Positions 50,666 to 57,946 of a stretch of DNA of 64,000 nt are shown piece by piece. Numbering within the stretch: position 1 is the first letter of the stretch; each line of letters starts with the position of its first letter. Below the pieces are notes generated by a model. The model saw only the letters and a list, made by a program, of their open reading frames with translations. It ran no database searches and was not told where the DNA came from. The position numbers and the translations under genes are program-made. The stretch comes from Celeribacter litoreus. Lineage in GTDB: Bacteria; Pseudomonadota; Alphaproteobacteria; Rhodobacterales; Rhodobacteraceae. Where the stretch lies: contig NZ_JAIUFY010000014.1 in assembly GCF_020165855.1 (NCBI RefSeq), forward strand, positions 372,001-436,000, in the 5' to 3' direction.

Positions 50666-50680
50666 TCCAAACGGACTACG
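50661..50680 (+). other. Hairpin over the asnC stop codon
   Basis: A perfect 8-bp inverted repeat (CGTAGTCC at 50661-50668, complement at 50673-50680) with a 4-nt AAAC loop, containing the asnC TAG. It has no T-run. It may be a weak terminator or an operator within the 112-bp gap before doeC. Confidence 0.5.
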
Positions 50681-50777
50681 CAGCCGCGAAATACGGACCA
50701 CATCTCCGGTTTGAGCGATGCATTTGGTCTCCTTTTCTCTCCCGCCACGTCAAATTGGCGGGGAAAGGAGGCCCATG

Positions 50778-52253
50778 ATGCTCGACACTGCGATTTCTGC
50801 CCGAACGGATATAGAGGACAAGCGCCTATTGCGCGGCTTTGCCTATGTGAATGGCAAATGGACGACCGGAGACACAGGCGACAGCTTTCCGGTTCATGAT
50901 CCCGCCACTGGCGCGCATCTCGGGGATGTGGCCGCGCTCACAGCGACCCAGGCCTCCGAAGCCGTGGATTCCGCGCACGCCGCTTTTTCGGTCTGGGCTA
51001 TGCTCCTGCCGCAAGAACGCGCCGCTGTGCTGCGGCGTTGGTATGCGCTGATCATGGAAGCGAAAGAGGACCTTGCGTGTATCATGGTGTGCGAGCAGGG
51101 CAAGCCCCTCTCAGAGGCGCGCGGCGAGATCGACTATGCCGCCGCGTTCGTGGATTTCTATGCCGAAGAAGCCAAGCGCCCGAATATCGAAGGCGTCACC
51201 TCCCATCTGCCGGATGCGGAGATGGAGCTCTGGTATGAGCCGATGGGGGTTGTGGCACTGATCACGCCGTGGAACTTCCCTTGCGCCATGTTGACCCGCA
51301 AAGCGGCGGCGGCGCTCGCCGCAGGCTGCACCGTCGTGGCGCATCCGTCGCATGAAACGCCTTATTCAGCGCTTGCCCTCGCCGAACTCGCGGAACGGGC
51401 AGGGATGCCAGCGGGCGTGTTCAATGTCATCACGGGCCACGCGCCCACAGTCGTCAAACCGTGGACAGAGGATACACGAGTGCGCGCGCTCTCCTTCACC
51501 GGTTCGACTGAGGTCGGGCGTCTGCTCTATCGTCAGTCTGCCGATACGGTGAAAAAGCTTGTGCTCGAATTGGGAGGCCACGCCCCTGTGATCGTCTTCA
51601 AGGGCGCAGATATCGACCGCGCCGTGGATGAAGTGATCAAGGCCAAGTTCGCGACTTCCGGTCAGGACTGCCTCGGCGCGAACCGCATCTATGTGGAACG
51701 TCCCGTCTATGAGGCGTTCTGCGAAAAGTTCACCGCAGCGACAATGGCGCTCTTACTCGGGGCGGGGATGTCCGATCCCGACATCGGTCCGCTGATGAAC
51801 GCGGGCGCGGTCGCAAAGCAGAAAGAGCACGTCGAGGACGCCCTCGCCAAGGGCGCGACGCTCGCCTGCGGTGGTGCGGTGTCCGATCTCGGGCCGTTGT
51901 TCTTTGAGCCGACCGTGCTCACCGACGTGCCGGACGATGCCAAGATCATGCATGAAGAGACCTTTGGTCCCGTCGCACCCATCACGCCCTTTGACAGCGA
52001 AGAAGAAGTCGTCGCCCGCGCCAATGACAGCGAATACGGCCTCGTCGCCTACGTCCATTCCCAAGACCCGCGCCGTATCTACCGGCTCTCCCGTGCGCTT
52101 CAATACGGCATGGTCGCTGTGAACCGCACGAAGGTCACAGGCGCGCCGATCCCCTTTGGCGGGGTCAAGCAATCCGGTCTGGGCCGCGAAGGCGCCCGCA
52201 TGGGGATGCAGGAATTCATGGACGTGAAATACGTCTGCCGTGACTGGGCGTGA
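50778..52253 (+). CDS. doeC: Aldehyde dehydrogenase, probable aspartate-semialdehyde dehydrogenase (DoeC/Ssd)
   Basis: A 491-residue NAD(P)-dependent aldehyde dehydrogenase of the succinate-semialdehyde type. The ATG at 50778 is 6 nt from AAAGGAGG; ATG at 50775 is also in frame. The general base is Glu264 in LELGGHAP and the nucleophile is Cys298 in SGQDCLGANR. The canonical cofactor segment Lys-Pro-Ser-Glu reads His-Pro-Ser-His (about 189-192), so the usual NAD(P)-contacting Lys is His. In the ectoine pathway it oxidises L-aspartate beta-semialdehyde to aspartate. It is followed by the partner transaminase gene. Confidence 0.88.
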   Translation: MLDTAISARTDIEDKRLLRGFAYVNGKWTTGDTGDSFPVHDPATGAHLGDVAALTATQASEAVDSAHAAFSVWAMLLPQERAAVLRRWYALIMEAKEDLACIMVCEQGKPLSEARGEIDYAAAFVDFYAEEAKRPNIEGVTSHLPDAEMELWYEPMGVVALITPWNFPCAMLTRKAAAALAAGCTVVAHPSHETPYSALALAELAERAGMPAGVFNVITGHAPTVVKPWTEDTRVRALSFTGSTEVGRLLYRQSADTVKKLVLELGGHAPVIVFKGADIDRAVDEVIKAKFATSGQDCLGANRIYVERPVYEAFCEKFTAATMALLLGAGMSDPDIGPLMNAGAVAKQKEHVEDALAKGATLACGGAVSDLGPLFFEPTVLTDVPDDAKIMHEETFGPVAPITPFDSEEEVVARANDSEYGLVAYVHSQDPRRIYRLSRALQYGMVAVNRTKVTGAPIPFGGVKQSGLGREGARMGMQEFMDVKYVCRDWA

Positions 52254-52309
52254 TGCCCGACAAAAGTCCGACACTTGTCCGACACCAATCCGAATGAGGA
52301 ACTGAGCAT

Positions 52310-53680
52310 ATGTTGACCAATGACCAACTCTCGAAATGGGACCGCGAAAACTTTTTCCACCCGTCCACACATCTCGCTCAACACGCCCGTGGCGAGACCC
52401 CAAGCCGCGTGATCAAAACCGCACACGGGGTGCATATTGTGGACCGTGACGGCACCGAGCTGCTCGATGCGTTTGCCGGTCTCTACTGTGTAAACGTGGG
52501 CTACGGCCGTCAGGAGATTGCCGAAGCCATCGCGGATCAGGCCCGCGAACTGGCCTATTATCACGCCTATGTTGGTCACGGGACCGAGGCGTCTATCACG
52601 CTTGCAAAGATGGTTCTGGACCGTGCTCCCGACCACATGTCGAAGGTCTATTTCGGTCTCTCCGGATCCGATGCGAACGAGACCAACATCAAGCTTATTT
52701 GGTATTATAACAACATCTTGGGCCGCCCCGAGAAGAAGAAGATCATCTCCCGTCACCGCGGCTATCACGGCTCCGGTCTCATGACTGGTTCTCTCACAGG
52801 CCTCGAAGCCTTCCAGAAGAAATTCGATCTCCCGCTCGACCGGATCATCCACACCGAGGCCCCGTATTACTTCCGCCGCGACGATCTCGATATGTCCGAA
52901 GGGGCCTTCGTCGCGGATTGCGTTGCCAAGCTCGAAGCGCTGATCGAGAAAGAAGGCGCAGACACGATTGCGGCCTTCATCGGTGAGCCGGTTCTGGGCA
53001 CGGGCGGCATCGTTCCGCCGCCTGCCGGATATTGGGATGCGATCCAGAAGGTTCTGGAAAAGCACGACATTCTGCTGGTGGCCGACGAGGTCGTGACAGG
53101 TTTTGGTCGCCTCGGCACCATGTTCGGCTCCGAGCATTACGGCCTGAAACCCGATCTGATCACCATCGCCAAAGGCCTCACCTCCGCCTACGCGCCGCTG
53201 TCCGGCTCCATCGTCTCTGACAAGATGTGGAAGGTACTCGAACAGGGCACGGACGAAAACGGTCCGATCGGTCACGGCTGGACCTATTCCGCGCACCCGA
53301 TCGGGGCTGCGGCCGGTGTGGCGAACCTCAAACTCCTTGATGAACTCGCGCTTATGCAGAATGCGGGAAGCGTAGGTGCCTATCTCAATGCGGCGATGAA
53401 AGACGCGCTCGGCGATCATCCGAATGTGGGCGACATCCGTGGCGAAGGCATGCTCTGTGCCGTCGAATTCGTCAAAGACCGCGATAGCCGCACGTTCTTT
53501 GATGCGTCTGACAAGGTGGGCTATGGCCTCGCAGGTGCCTTGCTCTCCGAAGGCGTGATCGGCCGCGCCATGCCGCAGGGCGACATCCTCGGTTTCGCAC
53601 CGCCGTTCTGCTTGTCGAACGACGAAGCAGACAAGATCGTGGACGCGACCGTGAAAGCCGTGAAATCCGTGCTCGGCTGA
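52310..53680 (+). CDS. doeD: Class III aminotransferase, probable diaminobutyrate transaminase (DoeD/Atf)
   Basis: A 456-residue PLP-dependent aminotransferase of the omega type (fold I, class III). Signature features are FAGLYCVNVGYGRQEIA near residue 45, LVADEVVTGFGRLG with the PLP-contacting Asp, and the Schiff-base lysine in TIAKGLTSAYAPLSG. In the ectoine route it transaminates L-2,4-diaminobutyrate to aspartate beta-semialdehyde. It follows doeC by 56 bp; the gap has an 11-bp-period repeat GTCCGACAC at 52266 and 52277. It is the last plus-strand gene of the cluster, closed by a strong terminator. Confidence 0.9.
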   Translation: MLTNDQLSKWDRENFFHPSTHLAQHARGETPSRVIKTAHGVHIVDRDGTELLDAFAGLYCVNVGYGRQEIAEAIADQARELAYYHAYVGHGTEASITLAKMVLDRAPDHMSKVYFGLSGSDANETNIKLIWYYNNILGRPEKKKIISRHRGYHGSGLMTGSLTGLEAFQKKFDLPLDRIIHTEAPYYFRRDDLDMSEGAFVADCVAKLEALIEKEGADTIAAFIGEPVLGTGGIVPPPAGYWDAIQKVLEKHDILLVADEVVTGFGRLGTMFGSEHYGLKPDLITIAKGLTSAYAPLSGSIVSDKMWKVLEQGTDENGPIGHGWTYSAHPIGAAAGVANLKLLDELALMQNAGSVGAYLNAAMKDALGDHPNVGDIRGEGMLCAVEFVKDRDSRTFFDASDKVGYGLAGALLSEGVIGRAMPQGDILGFAPPFCLSNDEADKIVDATVKAVKSVLG

Positions 53681-53702
53681 CGTTCGTCGGTCTCAGTCAC
53701 TC

Positions 53703-53745
53703 AAAAAAGAAACCGAGCCGGTGGTCCCCCTCCACCGGCTCGGTT
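53703..53745. terminator. Bidirectional Rho-independent terminator
   Basis: A perfect 14-bp stem (AACCGAGCCGGTGG at 53711-53724, complement at 53732-53745) with a 7-nt loop. The A-run at 53703-53708 gives a T-tract on the minus strand, so it mainly ends the transcript of the large membrane-protein gene and also closes the ectoine operon. Confidence 0.88.
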
Positions 53746-53786
53746 CTGCCTGAGGAGCTCTCGACGTCTTTCGAAGGCAGTCGGGC

Positions 53787-56700
53787 TCAGTCAGACAACA
53801 TCGATGTGCTAGACCGTAGCGCAGAGCGCTGGAGCGCCTGCACGACAACATGAGGCGCCAAAACTTCGCGGGCTTTATCCGGTTCGTGAAAGTCCGCGAC
53901 GGTGAGGTGGATCGAGGGTACGGGCGAAGCCGTGGTCGAAATCCGCGTGCCACTTTGAGTGCGTGCGATGTCCCATTTGCCGAAACTCGGGCGCACACGC
54001 CCGAAGGACAGGAGCCGGATTGAAGCAAAGACGGGAAACCAGACGAGATTTGCAACCGGCACAATGCGGTTGATGAAATCACGGGTACGGGCCGCACTCG
54101 TGTGGAAAATGACAAAGCCTGCGAGAAGTCGCTCGAACGAGGCGAACCGTGTCTCCTGCAGATGTTTCGCGAGGTCCGACCAATCACCGCGAAGGGAGCA
54201 ATGCGGTTCCTCGCTCTTCACATTGGATGCCCCGACGAGAACAAAGCGATTGACCTTATGCGCCGTCGCAGGGTTGTGGCCCAGACCAATCACGGTCGCC
54301 CCGGCATTCATGTTGCGGACGCCGCGGGCGTGACTCGACGTCATACAGGCAGCGGCCTCTGCCCGTTCGCGTCCGGCCCATCGTCCGTCAGGGAGGCCAA
54401 GAAAGAGAACAAGCCCTCTGGAAATGCGGTGCCCATAACCGTGGAGCAATTCCCCGCTGCGCGAGTCTGCGGCATGGATCGCGGCGAAGCCTGCGAATTC
54501 ATAGGAGAGTGAGAACAGCTTGCTCACGTATTGGGCCAGAACGTCTTTGACATATCCGGTCTCGCCAATGACGAGCGTCCGTCCAACAAAGACGCGATCC
54601 CATAGAGGGCGCCGTTCCACGAGCCGCAGCGCGAGCGTGAAAGCCGCGCCGGAGAAAAGGAAATAAGCCGTCTGCAATACGGGCGAAAGCCCTCTTCCGA
54701 TGCCCGCATCTGTTTCGAATACGTTCCAGCCCGTCGTCTCGTGCATGAGGGACCAGAGCCCCAAGACCGGATTCCAGCCCAGCCAAAGCATCAGGAAGAG
54801 ATGGATCGCCGTGCAAATGAACACGAGGGCGGGTTCGATCAGAAGGCGTGACAGGTATGTGCCTTCTTTGATCAGCGCCGCGTGTTCTGCGGTGTTGACC
54901 GACCAGCCCTCATCAGTGCTGCCGATGATCGACGCAGCGCGCGAGACCATCTGTTTCGAGAAGGTCTCAATCTTTGCCCGGTCGTTTTCGGTGGCCACGC
55001 ATCCGAACGGATGCGCGACCGTTGTCGAAAAGAGAGCCTCTCGGGTCAGTTGCAGGAACAGCTGTGTCAGGGTCGAATGGAGCGCTGCCGCGCTCAGGGT
55101 CGCGGGCTCCGCCGTGCCCCAGCCGAAGCCGGTTGAGAAAATTCGCGCCTGCCAGTCCGCGCCGTCCTGCATGGATTGGCCCACGGCACGCCCCATGAGT
55201 GTATCGACCTCGCCGGTCATCGCAAACACGGGGCCGGTTTTTCCTCCCATGTGAAGAGACTGCATGAACTTTGTCGCGTCCAGCGTGTTAAACGTCTGGC
55301 CAGATTGACTGATCGCAAGAGTGACAGTCTTTTCGCCGATGGCGTATTGCTTTGGATCTTCACAAAAGGCCACGGCGTCGACGGCGTCGACCTCGAGCAG
55401 GGGAAAGGCACATCGAAGGTCCGCTACGAAGCGTTGGGCGAGGGCAAAGTTGTTCTCCAGGCCTATCACGAGCAGATCCAGCTCTACATTGCGGCGAGGC
55501 GATTGTGCGCGCTGTCTCTCCGTCGAAGCGTTTTGGAGCAGAGCGGCCGAGAATGCCGCTGCCGTGCGGCGGTTCATTGACCCCGGATCGTCCCAGTCGC
55601 GCAGCTGTCGGCTCAAAATTGCAGGAATTTGACGCATCTCTTCGAGGACGCGGTCGCCCTTTTTTCTGTTTTTTATCGTCTTATTTTCTAAATTTTGATC
55701 TGAAATAGGTGGAATTTTGATCCATCCGTTTGTGCGATCGCTCTGACGGCTTTTCTCAAGCATGTGTGCGGACAGGACATGCGTTTCACGGGCTGTCCAG
55801 CGGTTCAGGTTGGTTGTTGTCATCTGCGCAGCGGCAAGGCCCGGACGTACGGCAAGATGCACGATCTCTCCGTCAGACAAATCATAACGATACCGAACCC
55901 TGTCTTTTTTCCCGAACTCCGACGGCCCCCAAGCCTCCTTGAGTGCTGTGGTCTCTGACGCATACAGGACTGTGCCGGATGCGGGGTCGACGGCAATCGA
56001 GAGGGGCTGACGGTCCACCGCGAGCACCACCGACCCCGCTTCGACGGAGGTTGTCGTTACGAGGCCGAAAGTGCCCTCGGCACGGCTCATAAAGAGATGG
56101 GTCGCCTCGTAAAGATCATTGAAAAAGAACGCTTTCACTGCGTCCGACAGGAGATCATGGCGGCTTCTTTTGAGTGTGTCCGGCCATGATTTGGTCAGGT
56201 GTCGCGTGCCTTTGACTAGCTCGCTCAACAGTCGCTCCACTGCGTCTAGGTTCTTGTCGTGAAAGTCCTGAAGAGACTTGGCGCCGATCACTTGCGGCTT
56301 TTGACCCGTCCCGCCGTCGATCCAGACTTTGAAAACCTCGTCGCACATCTCGGCTAGGGCTTTCAGGGAGGCGCGGGGCAGCGCGGTTTGAGTTCTCATT
56401 GCATAAGAGAGACGGAGCGCGGCCTCCCACTGTCCCTGAGTTCTGAGCAGATCGATTGCGCCGGCAATCTTTGGCGAGTCCCCCCGCGCCTTATTCTGAA
56501 CGCCGAGAACATCCCCCAACCAGTCGCCAAACGTGTCGGCATCGAGCGTTTCCCACGGCATGATGTAGCGCTCGAAGTCGCCGTTGTGCGTGATCAGATT
56601 TTCGACAAAGCGTTTCTCTCGGATGATTTTTGGACCTTGGAGCGACCAGACGGTCTTTTTCTTCGGCGGGGTCCAGCGGTGCCAGTGGGTTTCGATTTTT

Positions 56701-57566
56701 GCAGGCTCGCTTGATGTTCCGTAGCGGTAATGCGCGATGAGATGGAAAACGTCTTTCAACGGTTGTGCATTCCCGATGCGACACAGCGCGGCGTGACGGC
56801 CAAACGCACGCAAGAGAGCGCGGGTGAGATCGGCGCGTTTCTCATTGACGATCTTGACGCCGACGAACCTCTTGCGACCGCTCAAAACCGCAAGGCCGCC
56901 GGCCTGTTGGCCGCGAATGTCGGTTGCGTGCCCCATACGTTCTGTCATCGCGCGAAAGCGGCGCGGCAGAACGCCTTTGTCCGATGGGTCCCGTTTGGAG
57001 AGAATGCCGAAATTTCCACAAAAGACGGTGAGTTGGGCGCCCGTAATGAGCGTAAGGTAATCGGTCCAGGAGGTGATCAGGATCCACGCATTGGTGGCTG
57101 CGAACAACAGTGCGAACTGATGAGAGGGATTGGCGACCCCCCAAGAAGGGCGGAGGGCCGCCAGAGCCAGCAGCAACATCGCGATATTGGCCAGAGGACC
57201 GCCGAGAGCGATCAGCCTGCGACGCGCTGGCGTACACACGTCGATTTCCATTCGAGGGGCCTTTTCTAGGGGACAGACCCCGGGAATGAAGATCGGTGCG
57301 AAAGGACGGAGACCCTGAAGGGGCTGAGCCATCATATAAGATTTGAAATGGCGCCAGTGGTCTTCAGGAAGACAGAGTGCATGGCCTGCCCCATGCACGG
57401 CTGTGGCGAGGATCATGGCCGCGCGCAGGAGCGTCGGCACGAGAAGCATGTGCCAACCGAGCTCAAAATCCGCAACCAGAGCGAGCACAAGAGCCGCAAT
57501 CTCCGGAAGGGAGTATCTAGGGAAAAGCCTCAATCGTCGGCCTGATGTCGGGACCGGATAGAACAC
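53787..57566 (-). CDS. Membrane fusion: S2P-like domain plus GlmS-like amidotransferase and two SIS domains
   Basis: A 1259-residue protein I cannot match to a named family as a whole. Residues 20-182 form about four membrane helices resembling a site-2 protease (M50): HGAGH at 58-62 (HExxH without the Glu), GGPLAN at 122-127, and an Asp at 169 where M50 has its third metal ligand. Cys183 starts CGNFGILSKRD, the position of the class II amidotransferase nucleophile. RGQQAGGLAV (218-227), HYRYGT (279-284) and THNGD (326-330) follow, matching glucosamine-6-phosphate synthase (GlmS) landmarks, with an insertion at about 380-490. SIS1 (about 695-845) has ISQSGQTFNTL; two helices follow (about 905-935 and 960-985); SIS2 (about 995-1115) has SGELLHG. 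The GTG start follows AAAGGAAA. It is divergent from a large regulator. Function unknown. Confidence 0.8.
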   Translation of the reverse strand: MFYPVPTSGRRLRLFPRYSLPEIAALVLALVADFELGWHMLLVPTLLRAAMILATAVHGAGHALCLPEDHWRHFKSYMMAQPLQGLRPFAPIFIPGVCPLEKAPRMEIDVCTPARRRLIALGGPLANIAMLLLALAALRPSWGVANPSHQFALLFAATNAWILITSWTDYLTLITGAQLTVFCGNFGILSKRDPSDKGVLPRRFRAMTERMGHATDIRGQQAGGLAVLSGRKRFVGVKIVNEKRADLTRALLRAFGRHAALCRIGNAQPLKDVFHLIAHYRYGTSSEPAKIETHWHRWTPPKKKTVWSLQGPKIIREKRFVENLITHNGDFERYIMPWETLDADTFGDWLGDVLGVQNKARGDSPKIAGAIDLLRTQGQWEAALRLSYAMRTQTALPRASLKALAEMCDEVFKVWIDGGTGQKPQVIGAKSLQDFHDKNLDAVERLLSELVKGTRHLTKSWPDTLKRSRHDLLSDAVKAFFFNDLYEATHLFMSRAEGTFGLVTTTSVEAGSVVLAVDRQPLSIAVDPASGTVLYASETTALKEAWGPSEFGKKDRVRYRYDLSDGEIVHLAVRPGLAAAQMTTTNLNRWTARETHVLSAHMLEKSRQSDRTNGWIKIPPISDQNLENKTIKNRKKGDRVLEEMRQIPAILSRQLRDWDDPGSMNRRTAAAFSAALLQNASTERQRAQSPRRNVELDLLVIGLENNFALAQRFVADLRCAFPLLEVDAVDAVAFCEDPKQYAIGEKTVTLAISQSGQTFNTLDATKFMQSLHMGGKTGPVFAMTGEVDTLMGRAVGQSMQDGADWQARIFSTGFGWGTAEPATLSAAALHSTLTQLFLQLTREALFSTTVAHPFGCVATENDRAKIETFSKQMVSRAASIIGSTDEGWSVNTAEHAALIKEGTYLSRLLIEPALVFICTAIHLFLMLWLGWNPVLGLWSLMHETTGWNVFETDAGIGRGLSPVLQTAYFLFSGAAFTLALRLVERRPLWDRVFVGRTLVIGETGYVKDVLAQYVSKLFSLSYEFAGFAAIHAADSRSGELLHGYGHRISRGLVLFLGLPDGRWAGRERAEAAACMTSSHARGVRNMNAGATVIGLGHNPATAHKVNRFVLVGASNVKSEEPHCSLRGDWSDLAKHLQETRFASFERLLAGFVIFHTSAARTRDFINRIVPVANLVWFPVFASIRLLSFGRVRPSFGKWDIARTQSGTRISTTASPVPSIHLTVADFHEPDKAREVLAPHVVVQALQRSALRSSTSMLSD

Positions 57567-57946
57567 TTTTTTCCTTTCAACTCACAAACGGCGACACGAC
57601 CCTTGGCTCGACCCGCTCAGGTACGGAATGCGAAAATGTGTTAATTCAAAATGACTCACATACTCTCGCATGAGCACACTGAACCCTAGAAACGGGGCGT
57701 GGGCATATGGAGCAAATAGACAGAAATGACGTAGTGCATTTGCTCTAGGGTAACTGGGGTAACTGGGGCATGGAGCAGGCGAGGCAGGATGATTGTGGGA
57801 AATGTGCACTGGATTGCACACTATTTCGCCCACAATCGGACGCTGAACTCGAATTTTGTTTCGGTAGCGCGCGGCAGCTTGTCGCAGCAGAAAAAGGGTG
57901 CTTACCATTTTACCCAACGTAAAGTTTCGCTGGGAGGAGTGGGTGC
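57567..57946. promoter_or_regulatory. Divergent control region with nested dyads
   Basis: 380 bp between the GlmS-like membrane fusion and the LuxR/AAA regulator. It contains GAGCAAAT-N20-ATTTGCTC (57710-57745), a tandem 9-bp repeat GGGTAACTG (57748-57765), and a 47-bp imperfect dyad at 57791-57837. The dyad is built of GATTGTGGG/CCCACAATC outside, AAAT/ATTT, then GTGCA/TGCAC inside. No coding frame with a good start was seen. These are the obvious binding sites for the adjacent regulator. Confidence 0.6.

Noticed and set aside
53787-57566. The possibility that the 1259-codon fusion is two genes joined by a missed stop
   Set aside because: The frame is continuous, has no internal start with a good ribosome site at the domain border, and the amidotransferase Cys follows the last helix without a gap. 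An assembly error cannot be fully excluded without reads.
57748-57765. Tandem GGGTAACTG repeat as the start of a CRISPR or minisatellite
   Set aside because: Only two 9-bp copies with no spacers; more likely part of the operator region.
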